NCBI GenBank assembly: GCA_964540795.1
Contig: CAZINX010000001.1
Coordinates: 385,287-449,286 of the forward strand
DNA: 64,000 nt
From: Dichotomicrobium sp964540795
Lineage (GTDB): Bacteria > Pseudomonadota > Alphaproteobacteria > Rhizobiales > Rhodomicrobiaceae
Reading direction: 5' to 3'
The stretch's first letter is position 1. The number at the start of each line of letters is the position of its first letter. This document shows positions 26,324 to 35,497 of the stretch, piece by piece. The notes under the pieces were generated by a model. The model was not told the origin of the DNA. It ran no database searches and worked only from the letters and a program-made list of their open reading frames with translations. The translations under genes and the position numbers were made by a program.

Positions 26324-27055
26324 TCAACCGTCGCGCGGGCGGGTCCTGCGCGCATCTGAGGCGGGGTCGGCCGCGCCAAGGCGGGTCGGCTGGTCGTCAT
26401 ACCAGGGCTGTGAGGCCAGAAACGCCTGCTCGAAGCTGTCATCGCCGTCAAGCGGCGCGGGCCGCAGATACGACACTCGCACCGGACCGGTCCCGGCCTT
26501 GTGGATGCCCAGCAGCTTCGCCGCCCGGCGCGACAGGTCGATGATCCGGTTGCGCGCGAAGGGGCCGCGGTCGTTGACCCGCAGAACCAGCGAGCGCCCA
26601 TTGCCCAGATGCGTCACCTTGACGTAGCTCGGCAGCGGCAGCGTCGGGTGCGCCGCCGTCAGCGCGTCCATGTCATAGATCTCGCCGTTGGCCGTTTTCC
26701 GGCCATGAAACATCTCGCCGTACCAGGAGGCGGTGCCCGCGCGGTCATAATCCGGGTCCTTGCGCGGCACGACCGTCTCGCCAGCCGCCACGTAAGGATC
26801 GCCGATCTTGCGCACGCCGCCGCCCTTCGGCACCGGCGCGCCGAGCGCGACAACCCGCGGACTAAGCTTTTGCGTTTCGTCTTCCGGCGCGTCGGTGCCG
26901 CCAAGCATACGGGTAAGCGGCGATTTTCCCTCGCCCTCCTCGCCAGTGCTGGCGAGGGTCAGCGACATCGCAGATGGCTCGGGTCCGGCGCAGCCGGCGA
27001 GCAACAGACCGGAAACCATGAGCATTGCAAAACGCGGAACAGTCTGGACGGGCAT
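26324..27055 (-). CDS. rlpA: RlpA-like septal ring lytic transglycosylase lipoprotein
   Basis: RlpA cleaves naked glycan strands at septa. I start at ATG 27055 (243 aa); the in-frame TTG at 27079 is less likely. A signal peptide ends in a lipobox (LLLAGC), and a double-psi beta-barrel follows with GTASWYGEMFHGRKTANGE and VNDRGPFARNRIIDLSR. There is no C-terminal SPOR domain, so septal targeting by denuded glycan binding is not expected. It lies upstream of, and in the same direction as, the dacC gene (83 bp). Confidence 0.88.
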   Translation of the reverse strand: MPVQTVPRFAMLMVSGLLLAGCAGPEPSAMSLTLASTGEEGEGKSPLTRMLGGTDAPEDETQKLSPRVVALGAPVPKGGGVRKIGDPYVAAGETVVPRKDPDYDRAGTASWYGEMFHGRKTANGEIYDMDALTAAHPTLPLPSYVKVTHLGNGRSLVLRVNDRGPFARNRIIDLSRRAAKLLGIHKAGTGPVRVSYLRPAPLDGDDSFEQAFLASQPWYDDQPTRLGAADPASDARRTRPRDG

Positions 27056-27276
27056 GAGTGCTTTCTCGATCAAGGTCAAACCTGCTAGAGAGGGCGTGCC
27101 CCGGAATGGGCCGCGGTGGTAGGAATTCGTAACCGAACAACCTGAGCGTGCGGTAAAATCCGCGCGAATAATTAGAACGTTCCCGAAACTTCATGATTCG
27201 CGGGGCGAACCTGTGACCGCGCAAGGACGGCGGCAGGATTTTTGTTCGCTCCGCCGCGACAAGGCGTTCCCCAGGA

Positions 27277-28515
27277 ATGGACAGGCCCACCACCCGAGCC
27301 GGCGAGACGCAACTCAAGCGCACGGTCACCTTGCTGCCGCTGACGCTTTACGGGCTTGGCGTCATCGTCGGGGCGGGCATCTATGTCCTGATCGGGGAAA
27401 CGGCGGCGCGCGCGGGCTTCTATACGCCGCTGGCCTATCTCGTCGCGTCGATGCTGGTCGCGCTGACGGCCGCCTCCTATGCCGAGCTGTCAACCTCGTT
27501 TCCGGTGAGCGCGGCGGAAACGGCCTATATTCGCGCGGGGCTGCGCGTCGAATGGCTGGCGACGCTCGCGGGGCTGCTGGTCTGCGTCTCCGGCATCATC
27601 TCCTCGGCCACGCTCGTTCAGGGCGGCGCGGGCTACGCCGCATCGCTGACCGGACTGCCGCCGCTTGCGCTGGCGGTGTTCTTCGCGCTGCTGCTGGGCG
27701 CAATCGTCGGGCTGGGCATCGAGCTGTCGGTCGGGGTGATCGCCACAGTCACGGTCATCGAGGTCGGCGGCCTCGTGCTGATCGCCGGGCTTGGGTTTGG
27801 CAATGTCGAGGCGGTTCAGACCGGCATCGCGGCGCATTACACGCCGCTGGACATGAGCGCGGCCGTAGGCGTCATTTCCGGGGTGCTTCTGGCCTTCTTC
27901 GCGTTCATCGGCTTCGAGGACATGGTCAACATCGCCGAGGAGGTGAAGGAGCCGGAGCGCAACATGCCGCGCGCCATTGCGTTCGCCCTCATCAGCGTCA
28001 CGGTCCTCTACATGGCCATTGCGCTGGTGGCGGTGATCTACGTCGATACGGCGGACCTCGCCGCCTCCGACGCGCCGCTCAGCCTGGTGTTCGAGCGGGT
28101 GACGGCGCTCTCCGGCGCGCCGATCAGCGTGATCGCCATTGTCGCGGCGCTGGGCGGCGTGGTCGCGCAGATGGTTATGTCGACGCGCATCCTCTACGGG
28201 CTGGGGCGCATGGGCAAACTGCCGGGCTGGTTTGGCGCAGTCCATCCGCGCACGCGCACTCCAATGAACGCCACCGTTCTCGTGGTCGCCCTCATCGTGC
28301 TGCTGACGGTGATGCTGCCGACCCGCGAACTGGCCGAGACCACGGCCGCGGGCACGCTTTTCGCCTTTTCGTTCGTCAATCTCGCGCTCTGGCGCATGAA
28401 AGGCCGCGCAGATTATCGCTCCGGCGGCTTTTCCGTGCCGCGCATTGTCCCGCTGCTCGGCGCGGTGCTGTCGATGTCTTTCCTTATCAATGAGATGATC
28501 CGCCGTGCGCTGTGA
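27277..28515 (+). CDS. APC-superfamily amino acid permease
   Basis: This inner-membrane transporter of 412 residues has about twelve hydrophobic segments. The first carries the APC signature GVIVGAGIYVLIGE; FFAFIGFEDMVNIAEEVKEPERNMPRA is the loop before helix 7 typical of the APA/cationic amino acid group. The substrate cannot be told. It stands alone between divergent rlpA and convergent TAXI genes (5-bp gap to the latter). A weak AGGA touches the ATG. Confidence 0.85.
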   Translation: MDRPTTRAGETQLKRTVTLLPLTLYGLGVIVGAGIYVLIGETAARAGFYTPLAYLVASMLVALTAASYAELSTSFPVSAAETAYIRAGLRVEWLATLAGLLVCVSGIISSATLVQGGAGYAASLTGLPPLALAVFFALLLGAIVGLGIELSVGVIATVTVIEVGGLVLIAGLGFGNVEAVQTGIAAHYTPLDMSAAVGVISGVLLAFFAFIGFEDMVNIAEEVKEPERNMPRAIAFALISVTVLYMAIALVAVIYVDTADLAASDAPLSLVFERVTALSGAPISVIAIVAALGGVVAQMVMSTRILYGLGRMGKLPGWFGAVHPRTRTPMNATVLVVALIVLLTVMLPTRELAETTAAGTLFAFSFVNLALWRMKGRADYRSGGFSVPRIVPLLGAVLSMSFLINEMIRRAL

Positions 28516-28520
28516 TGCCT

Positions 28521-29903
28521 TCAGCGGCTCGTCTTGCGCGTGCGGGGCTGGCGCGTCGCGCGGCCGCTCTGCCCGGCGAGCAGAAGCTGACGCTGGCTGA
28601 GCGCGCTCTGCGCAACATCCCACACGAAGGAGAAGGATTGCAGCGAGTCCTCGTCGATCCGGTCATTGTCAAGATCGGCGATGACCTCGTGGAAGATGGC
28701 GAACAGGCTGCGCCGCACCTCCTCCAGTTCATCCAGCGAACCCGCCTGCTCCGCCTGATCGACGAGCGCGGCCATGTGCAGGTTATAGCGATCGGCGCGG
28801 TTCTTGCGCGCGTTAGACAGCCAGATGCGCGCCTGCCATAGCCCGGAAACAAGCAGCACCAGCACCGATACCGCCAGCCCGATCGGCTCGGCGTATTCGA
28901 TCACAAGCGGTGGCCGGTTGCGCTGGTAGTAGTCCTCCGCGCCCGGATGCACGCCGATGGTCAGCCGCTGCTGCGCGCTCGGCTCGGAGATGAAGGCGGC
29001 CTGCCGGTTGGCCTCGACCATCTGCTGACGGCGCTCGAACAGCGTGGCCACGATCTGGTTGGCGATCTCGTCAGGCAGCCCGGTATTGCCGATCAGCAGC
29101 GCATCGACGCCCAGCACCTCGATCGTCTCGGCCGGCACCGGCTTGTCGCCCGAATAGACGCCCTTAGGCACAGAAACCTGAGTGAGCGCCGGGTTGAAGA
29201 GCGCCATCGCCTGAGCTTGGTCAAGCCCGATCAACTGGATGTCCGCGCGGCGGACGCTCTCGGCGATGGTCTGGTTGCCCAGCGCCATGATGACGAACAG
29301 GGCGTCGACCTCGCCGGCTTCCAGCGCCGCCAGCCCCTCCTGCAGCGTTCCGGCCACCGGCGTGATGTCGCTCGCCGGCACCTGATAGTGTTCCAGCAAT
29401 CCGTAAAAGGCGAGATTCGAGCCGGACCCCGCCGGCATGACGGCGACGCGCTTTCCGGCAAGATCCGGCACATCCGCAATCCCGGCATCGCCGCGCGCGA
29501 GCAGATGGTAGACCTCCGGGTAAAGCCGTGCGATCAGCCTGACATCGCCCGCGAGCGCCGTGTTGCTCTGCACAAGGCCCAGCGTCTCGGGTTCGAGGGC
29601 GACGCGCCGGGCGTTTTCGGCCGCTCCGCCGCTTTGCACCACCGCCGCCGCCAGCGGCGGGTCTGCCCGCCCCAGCGCCTCGGCAATCACCTGCCCGAGC
29701 GCGAAATAGCTGCCGCCTTCCGTGCCAGTCGTGATTGTCACGCGCTCCACGCTGCGCCCCGAAGCAAACAGGAACGCCAATCCGATAAGCACGACGAGAA
29801 CGAGGCCGATGCCCACCGGCAGCCAGCGCCAGACGTTATCGGATGGCGGCAACAGACGCCCGGCGATCCGTCTGATCTGCTCAAGCGCCGGATTGCGGGG
29901 CAT
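28521..29903 (-). CDS. TAXI-family solute-binding protein, membrane-anchored and without TRAP permease
   Basis: TAXI proteins normally deliver ligands to TRAP transporters. This 460-residue protein (ATG 29903, 19 bp after pyrG) has an N-terminal membrane segment (about 26-48), a periplasmic TAXI domain (TITTGTEGGSYFALGQ, LVQSNTALAGD, AVMPAGSGSNL, DALFVIMALGNQTI) and a second membrane segment near 345-365. A ~90-residue charged tail follows, with predicted coiled-coil character. No DctQ/DctM-like gene is adjacent, so a sensory or accessory role is possible. The ligand is unknown. Confidence 0.8.
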   Translation of the reverse strand: MPRNPALEQIRRIAGRLLPPSDNVWRWLPVGIGLVLVVLIGLAFLFASGRSVERVTITTGTEGGSYFALGQVIAEALGRADPPLAAAVVQSGGAAENARRVALEPETLGLVQSNTALAGDVRLIARLYPEVYHLLARGDAGIADVPDLAGKRVAVMPAGSGSNLAFYGLLEHYQVPASDITPVAGTLQEGLAALEAGEVDALFVIMALGNQTIAESVRRADIQLIGLDQAQAMALFNPALTQVSVPKGVYSGDKPVPAETIEVLGVDALLIGNTGLPDEIANQIVATLFERRQQMVEANRQAAFISEPSAQQRLTIGVHPGAEDYYQRNRPPLVIEYAEPIGLAVSVLVLLVSGLWQARIWLSNARKNRADRYNLHMAALVDQAEQAGSLDELEEVRRSLFAIFHEVIADLDNDRIDEDSLQSFSFVWDVAQSALSQRQLLLAGQSGRATRQPRTRKTSR

Positions 29904-29922
29904 CAATGAAGCTCCACAGCGC

Positions 29923-31551
29923 CTAGACCAGCCGGCTTCGCTCGACCGCCGCCTCGATGAAGGAAGCGAACAGCGGGTGCGGCTCAAAGGGGCGGGATTT
30001 CAGTTCCGGGTGAAACTGCACGCCGATGAACCAGGGATGGTCCGGGATTTCCACGATCTCGGGCAGCAGCCCGTCCGCTGAAACGCCAGTGATGCGCAAG
30101 CCCGCGCTCTCCAGCGCCTCGCGGTAATGCATGTTGACCTCGTAGCGGTGGCGGTGCCGCTCGGAAATTTCATCCGCCCCGTAGATCGCGGCGACGCGGC
30201 TGCCCGGCTCCAGCACGGCCTCGTAAGCGCCCAGCCGCATGGTTCCGCCGAGATCGCCCGTCTCCGCGCGCTTTTCCAGCTCGTTGCCGCGCATCCACTC
30301 GGTCATCAGGCCGATTATCGGCGTCTCGGCCGGGCCGAACTCGGTGGAGTTGGCACCCCGCAGCCCGGCCAGGTTCCGCGCCACCTCGATCACCGCCATC
30401 TGCATCCCGAAGCAGATGCCGAAATAGGGCACGCCGCGCGTGCGCGCGAACCTGGCGGCGGCGATCTTGCCGGCCGCGCCGCGCTCCCCGAAGCCGCCGG
30501 GCACGATAATGCCGTTGACGTTTTCCAGAAACGGGGCCGGGTCCTCCTGCTCGAACACCTCAGCCTCGATCCATTCGATGTTGACATGCACGCCGTTGGC
30601 GATGCCTCCGTGAACGAGCGCCTCGGTTAAGGATTTGTAGGCATCGCGCAGCTCGGTGTATTTGCCGACGATGGCGATTGTCACATCGCCGTCCGGGTTC
30701 GCGATACTGTGCGAAATGCGCACCCAGCGCGTCAGATCGGGCGCGGGCGCGCCGTCAATGCCGAAAGCTTCCAGCACCGCCGCGTCCAGCCCCTCGTTGT
30801 GGTAGGCCACCGGCACATTGTAGATGCTCGGCACATCGAGCGCCTGGATCACCGCCTCCTCGCGCACATTGCAGAACAGCGCGATCTTGCGGCGCTCGTC
30901 CGGCGGCACCTCGCGGTCGGCCCGGCACATCAGGATGTCCGGCTGAATGCCGATTGAGCGCAATTCCTTGACCGAGTGCTGGGTCGGCTTGGTCTTCAAC
31001 TCCCCTGCCGCGCGGACATAGGGCAAAAGCGTGAGGTGGATGAAGATGGCGCGCCCGCGCGGCAGCTTGATGGAGAGTTGGCGTATCGCCTCGAAGAACG
31101 GCAGCCCCTCGATGTCGCCAACTGTCCCGCCGATCTCGCAGAGCACAAAATCGACGCCTTCGTTCCCCTCAAGGATGAAATCCTGAATGGCGTTGGTGAC
31201 GTGCGGGATGACCTGGACCGTGCCGCCCAGGAAGTCGCCGCGGCGCTCCTTGGCGATGATGTCGGAATAGATCCGGCCGGTGGTGACATTATCCGCCTGG
31301 CTGCACGGCACGCCGGTGAAGCGCTCATAGTGCCCCAGATCCAGGTCGGTCTCCGCCCCGTCGTCGGTGACGAACACCTCGCCATGCTGGAACGGACTCA
31401 TCGTGCCCGGATCGACGTTGAGATAGGGGTCCAGCTTGCGCAGCCGCACGGTGTAGCCGCGGGCTTGCAGCAACGCGCCGAGAGCCGCCGAGGCCAGCCC
31501 CTTGCCGAGAGAGGAGACCACGCCGCCGGTGATGAAGATGTATCGCGACAT
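29923..31551 (-). CDS. pyrG: CTP synthase
   Basis: PyrG aminates UTP to CTP using glutamine or ammonia. The start is ATG 31551 (MSRYIFITGGVVSSLGKG); a 20-codon upstream extension is rejected. The 542-residue protein has the synthetase domain (SSLGKGLASAAL P-loop, GGTVGDIEG) and a class I glutaminase domain with nucleophile YFGICFGMQMA and the VQFHPELKSRP His/Glu. It lies after secG by 90 bp in the tpiA-secG-pyrG run typical of Hyphomicrobiales. Confidence 0.97.
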   Translation of the reverse strand: MSRYIFITGGVVSSLGKGLASAALGALLQARGYTVRLRKLDPYLNVDPGTMSPFQHGEVFVTDDGAETDLDLGHYERFTGVPCSQADNVTTGRIYSDIIAKERRGDFLGGTVQVIPHVTNAIQDFILEGNEGVDFVLCEIGGTVGDIEGLPFFEAIRQLSIKLPRGRAIFIHLTLLPYVRAAGELKTKPTQHSVKELRSIGIQPDILMCRADREVPPDERRKIALFCNVREEAVIQALDVPSIYNVPVAYHNEGLDAAVLEAFGIDGAPAPDLTRWVRISHSIANPDGDVTIAIVGKYTELRDAYKSLTEALVHGGIANGVHVNIEWIEAEVFEQEDPAPFLENVNGIIVPGGFGERGAAGKIAAARFARTRGVPYFGICFGMQMAVIEVARNLAGLRGANSTEFGPAETPIIGLMTEWMRGNELEKRAETGDLGGTMRLGAYEAVLEPGSRVAAIYGADEISERHRHRYEVNMHYREALESAGLRITGVSADGLLPEIVEIPDHPWFIGVQFHPELKSRPFEPHPLFASFIEAAVERSRLV

Positions 31552-31641
31552 GGGATTGCAGATTACACGCGCGCGCGGCTGCGCGAAGCGCGCGCATAGG
31601 CCTTTCCACAAGCGCGAGCCGTCCGCCGTGGACGGCCTTCG

Positions 31642-31983
31642 CTATTCCGGTCGCGGGACCACCGGTTCAGCCGGCGGCACGATCGGCTCAAGATCGGGAA
31701 GCGCCGGGGCCGAGGGCGCGCCATTGGTTCCCGGTGTGTCGCCGATGGTCGGGCCGGTGCCCTGCAACTCGGCAAGCACGGTGAGCAGGATGCTCGTGGC
31801 GAAAAACGCCGCCGCCAGATAGGCCGTGGTGCGGGTCAGGACATTGCCCGAGCCGCGCCCGGATGTCAGGCCGCCGCCGCCGCCGCCAATGCCCAGCGCG
31901 CCGCCTTCTGAGCGCTGCAGCAGAATCACCGCCACCATGGCAATGCAGATCATCAGGTGAATGACCAGAACGAAAGTAATCAT
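31642..31983 (-). CDS. secG: Preprotein translocase subunit SecG
   Basis: SecG is the small non-essential subunit of the SecYEG channel. The 113-residue protein has two membrane segments (first TFVLVIHLMICIAMVAVILL) with the conserved LLQRSEGGALGIGGG loop between them, then a proline-rich tail ending PAEPVVPRPE. It lies 31 bp after a small exported protein and upstream of pyrG. Confidence 0.95.
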   Translation of the reverse strand: MITFVLVIHLMICIAMVAVILLQRSEGGALGIGGGGGGLTSGRGSGNVLTRTTAYLAAAFFATSILLTVLAELQGTGPTIGDTPGTNGAPSAPALPDLEPIVPPAEPVVPRPE

Positions 31984-32014
31984 CGTCTATCCAAACTTCG
32001 CGAGCTCCCGCCGA

Positions 32015-32437
32015 TCAGCCCCGGTCCTGGGGGCCACGCGCTGGCGGCGGCGGCATCTCGTTTCGGGTCACGCCGGATTCAGTTTCCTGCGTCGCGGGCT
32101 TTTGACCGGGGACCGGCGGCAACACGTCCAGGCGCCGCGGCGCTTCGCCCGGCTGCGCCGGTTGGGCGGCAAAGGTTTCCGGGCAGCGGAATTTCAGCGC
32201 CTCTTCGATCCGGATATAGCGGTGAATAAGGTCCAGTTGCGGCTGCGTCAAGTTCGCCCGCGCCCAGTCCGGCCCCTTGAGATAGTGATCGCGCACGCCC
32301 AGCCCGATAAGCGTCTGCCGTTCAGCCGCATAGCGCGCGCAGGCCGCCTCGGTAAGCGGAAGCGCCCCCGCCGGCGCGCCGAGGCCCGCGCCCAGGACGA
32401 AAACCGCCAGAATTTCCGCCCCCCGCTTCACGATCAT
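32015..32437 (-). CDS. Hypothetical exported protein between tpiA and secG
   Basis: The 140-residue protein has a signal peptide (KRGAEILAVFVLGAGLG, cleavage near APAGALPL) and a short cysteine-containing mature domain (TEAACARYAAERQTLI, RIEEALKFRCPETF). A proline-rich, low-complexity C-terminus follows. Its ATG overlaps the tpiA stop by 4 bp (ATGA), so it is translationally coupled. Proteins of this kind are found at this position in related genomes, but no function is known to me. Two cysteines could form a disulfide. Confidence 0.7.
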   Translation of the reverse strand: MIVKRGAEILAVFVLGAGLGAPAGALPLTEAACARYAAERQTLIGLGVRDHYLKGPDWARANLTQPQLDLIHRYIRIEEALKFRCPETFAAQPAQPGEAPRRLDVLPPVPGQKPATQETESGVTRNEMPPPPARGPQDRG

Positions 32438-33237
32438 GGCGAGATGTGATCCTGCGCGCCGGTCATCGCGCCTTGCGGCTGAGGCTGCGTCGAAGCGATT
32501 GCCAGCAGGCTGTCGGCCTTCAGGCTCGCGCCGCCCACCAGCGCGCCGTGGACATCCATCGCGCCCAGCGCCATCGACGCGTTATCGGGCGTCACCGACC
32601 CGCCATAAAGGAAGCGGAAGCCCGAGGCTGCCTCGCCGCCCAGAATGCCGGATAGAGCCTGCGCTATGAAGTTATGCGCCTCGCCGATCTGCTCGCGGGT
32701 CGGCGTCTTGCCGGTGCCGATCGCCCAGACCGGCTCATAGGCGATAATGGTATTGCGCCGGGTCGCGCTCGGCGGCACGCAGCCGTGGAGTTGGCGGCGC
32801 AGCACGTCGAAGGTGAGGCCGAGTCGCCGCTGGCCCTGCGTCTCGCCCACGCAGATGATCGCCTGCAATCCGGCGCGATACGCGGCCCGCGCCTTCGCCT
32901 GCACGTCGCTGTCGCGCTCGCCGTGGCCGGCGCGGCGCTCCGAATGCCCCAGGATCACGGCGCTGGCCCCGGCATCGGCCAGCATCTCGGCCGAGACATC
33001 GCCGGTATAAGCGCCCGAGATGGCTGTATGGCAATCCTGCGCCCCAATTTGCAGCGGCGAGTCTGCGGCGATGTGCGCGAAGGCCATCACCAGCGTCGCC
33101 GGCGGGCACACCATCACCTCCGCCGCGGGCGCGCCGTGCTCGCCCAGGCCGTCGATGAGTTTGTGAAGCTCGCCGGTCGCGGAACGCAAACCGTTCATTT
33201 TCCAGTTGCCGACGATGAGCGGCTTCGTCGAGATCAT
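32434..33237 (-). CDS. tpiA: Triose-phosphate isomerase
   Basis: TpiA interconverts dihydroxyacetone phosphate and glyceraldehyde 3-phosphate. The start is ATG 33237 (267 aa), giving MISTKPLIVGNWKMNG with the substrate lysine; the 16-codon upstream frame is dropped. ILGHSERR carries the electrophilic His, AYEPVWAIGTGKTPT the catalytic Glu, and FLYGGSVTPDNA the phosphate-binding loop. It is the first gene of the tpiA-hyp-secG-pyrG-TAXI run. Confidence 0.97.
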   Translation of the reverse strand: MISTKPLIVGNWKMNGLRSATGELHKLIDGLGEHGAPAAEVMVCPPATLVMAFAHIAADSPLQIGAQDCHTAISGAYTGDVSAEMLADAGASAVILGHSERRAGHGERDSDVQAKARAAYRAGLQAIICVGETQGQRRLGLTFDVLRRQLHGCVPPSATRRNTIIAYEPVWAIGTGKTPTREQIGEAHNFIAQALSGILGGEAASGFRFLYGGSVTPDNASMALGAMDVHGALVGGASLKADSLLAIASTQPQPQGAMTGAQDHISP

Positions 33238-33558
33238 CGCGTCTCCCGCCTTCTTGTTGAGCGCCATGGGATGTAACACGCGCACGCGACAGCGGCTACA
33301 TCAAAGGCGATCCGGGTTAATGGCGAACACTGCGCGGATGGCTGCGCGTCTGCTGCGCGTTGTAACGCATCGCAGTAAATTTTGGTTTCGCAAAATGACG
33401 GCCCGCATCCCAATTCGCGCGCGTCGGCGGCGCACATTTACCTTAGACGAAAGCGCCGGTTTACCTTGCGGGCCGCGACCGCCGCTCCTATTGTACGGAC
33501 GAAGCAGCGACGCAGCGCAGTCCGCAAGCGTCTTGACCGGCAACGTGTTTCACCCATC
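33238..33558. other. Divergent intergenic region between tpiA and ppiD
   Basis: These 321 bp separate divergent genes and hold no supported coding sequence. A good rightward promoter for ppiD is at 33466-33494 (listed). I did not find an equally convincing leftward promoter for tpiA. No repeat or strong hairpin stands out. Confidence 0.5.
33466..33494 (+). promoter_or_regulatory. Candidate ppiD promoter
   Basis: TTGCGG (33466-33471), a 17-bp spacer and TATTGT (33489-33494) match alphaproteobacterial housekeeping promoters well. Predicted transcription would begin near 33501, leaving a leader of about 58 nt before ATG 33559. Confidence 0.5.
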
Positions 33559-35439
33559 ATGCTCGACAATCTCAGGAAAAGCGCCAGCGGCGTTCTCGCC
33601 AAACTCCTTATCGGCCTCTTGATCGTGAGCTTTGCGGTCTGGGGGCTGGCCGATCAGTTCACCGGCGGCAATACGCAGGTGCTGGCGACGGTCGAGGATC
33701 GGGAAATCCCGCTGGAGCAGTTCCAGCAGGCCTATCAGAGCCGGATCAACGCGCTGAGCCGTCAGCGCGGCGAACGCATCTCGACCAGGGAAGCGCGCGA
33801 GGCCGGTCTGCCCGATCGCGTGCTGGAGCAGATCGTCAATGGCGCGCTGCTGGACGCGCACACGCGCCGGATGGGGCTGAGCGTGAGCGGCGACGCGGTG
33901 GCGCAGCGCATCGTCGAGAACCCCGCCTTCCAGGACGCCTCCGGCGAGTTCAGCCGCGCCCGGCTGGAGCAGATCCTGCGCTTCAGCAACCTGTCGGAGG
34001 CGGCGCTGCTGGCAGAGGAGCGAAGTTCGCTCTTGCGCAGCCAGCTGGTCGAGACACTGAGCGAAGCGCCGGCGGTGCCGGACACGCTGATCGCGGCCAT
34101 GAACCGATATCGCAACGAGACGCGCGTGATCGCGCATTTCAGCGTGGGGCCGGAGGCCATCGAGCAGCTGCCGGAACCGGCCGAGAGCGCGCTCCGCAGC
34201 TACTATGAAGAGAATACCGATCAGTTCATGAGACCGCAGACGCGCGAGGTCGCCGTGCTCGACCTCGCGCCGGCTGCGCTGGCCGACCGCGTGGGTGTGA
34301 CCGACGAGCAGGTGCGCGCGGACTACGACGCCCGGCGCGGCCAGTATGTTCAGCCGGAGCGCCGCGAGGTGCGGCAAATCATCTTCCCCGACATGGCGGC
34401 GGCGCAGGAAGGCCACCAGGCGCTGGAGAATGGCACGGCCTTCATGGAGGTCGCTGAACGGCAGGGCATGAGCGAGGCCGATACGGAGCTCGGCATGGTT
34501 GCGAAGGAGGATATCCCGGACGATGCCGTCGCCGATGCCGCGTTCGCGCTGGAAGAAGGGACTTATTCCCGGCCGGTTGAGGGGCGGTTCACCACCGTGA
34601 TCCTGAAGGTTGACGAGGTGCAGCCGGGCCAGAGTCGGACTTTCGCGGACGTCGAGGACGAGATCAGGCGGGAGTTGACCGAGCGCGCCGCCATCGAGCT
34701 GATTATCGACCTGCGCGGCGAGATCGAGGATGAGCGGGCCGCCGGCGCGCCGCTATCTGAAATCGCCGAGCAGTTCGAATTGCCCTACAAGACCATCAGC
34801 CTCGACCGGCAAGGCGATGCGCCGGACGGCAGCGATGCGCCGCACCCGGCCGATCTGGCTCAATTCCGCGAAGCCGTGTTCGCCAGCGAGGTCGGCGGCG
34901 ATGAAGACCCCATCGAAAAGGGGGATAGCGGCCTGTTATGGTACGAGGTAACGGCGATCAATCCGTCGACCGAACGGCCATTCGCGGAGGTGAGGGACGC
35001 GGTCGAAGAGGCGTGGCGCGCCGACCGGCTGCGTCAGGCGATCATTGAAAAGGCCGACGCTCTGGCGCAGCAGGCGCGCGGCGGCAAACCCATGGACGAG
35101 CTGGCGCGGGAAGCAGGAACGGAGCTTGCGAAGACGGAGCCGGTCAGGCGCGACGCGCGCATTTCCGATCTGAGTTCTGCAGCGCTCGGGCGAGCATTCA
35201 CGCTGCCGGCGGATGGGGTCGCCACGGCATCGGCCCCCAACCGGCCGGCGCAGTCCGTCATCAAGGTGGTGGAGATCGAAACGCCGGCCGCGCCAGCGGG
35301 CGAGGACGCACAGCAGCTGGAGACCGCGCTCAAGAGCGGCATCGAGAACGATCTGGCCGAGCAATATCTCAGCGGGCTGCGCAGCAGCTTCGATTACTCC
35401 GTCAACCGCGAGGTGCTGAACGAGTCCTTCGGGCTATAG
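33559..35439 (+). CDS. ppiD: PpiD-like membrane-anchored peptidylprolyl isomerase / chaperone
   Basis: PpiD-like proteins hold newly exported proteins near the Sec channel. The start is ATG 33559 (626 aa). One N-terminal anchor (VLAKLLIGLLIVSFAVWGLAD, about 10-30) is followed by a SurA-N-like chaperone region (GGNTQVLATVEDREIPLEQFQQAY) and a parvulin-like domain near 220-350 with EVRQIIFPDMAAA. Much of the rest is Glu/Ala/Arg-rich helix. The family is clear; isomerase activity in PpiD proteins is commonly weak or absent. Confidence 0.93.
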   Translation: MLDNLRKSASGVLAKLLIGLLIVSFAVWGLADQFTGGNTQVLATVEDREIPLEQFQQAYQSRINALSRQRGERISTREAREAGLPDRVLEQIVNGALLDAHTRRMGLSVSGDAVAQRIVENPAFQDASGEFSRARLEQILRFSNLSEAALLAEERSSLLRSQLVETLSEAPAVPDTLIAAMNRYRNETRVIAHFSVGPEAIEQLPEPAESALRSYYEENTDQFMRPQTREVAVLDLAPAALADRVGVTDEQVRADYDARRGQYVQPERREVRQIIFPDMAAAQEGHQALENGTAFMEVAERQGMSEADTELGMVAKEDIPDDAVADAAFALEEGTYSRPVEGRFTTVILKVDEVQPGQSRTFADVEDEIRRELTERAAIELIIDLRGEIEDERAAGAPLSEIAEQFELPYKTISLDRQGDAPDGSDAPHPADLAQFREAVFASEVGGDEDPIEKGDSGLLWYEVTAINPSTERPFAEVRDAVEEAWRADRLRQAIIEKADALAQQARGGKPMDELAREAGTELAKTEPVRRDARISDLSSAALGRAFTLPADGVATASAPNRPAQSVIKVVEIETPAAPAGEDAQQLETALKSGIENDLAEQYLSGLRSSFDYSVNREVLNESFGL

Positions 35440-35497
35440 TCACGTCGCACCTCGCGCCCCGCGTTTTCCGTCACCCAAGCCGTCCCGGGCCTGAGCC

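Noticed and set aside
31552..31611. 20-codon N-terminal extension of pyrG
   Set aside because: Family proteins start at the MSRYIFITGG methionine; the upstream residues are Arg-rich and unrelated.
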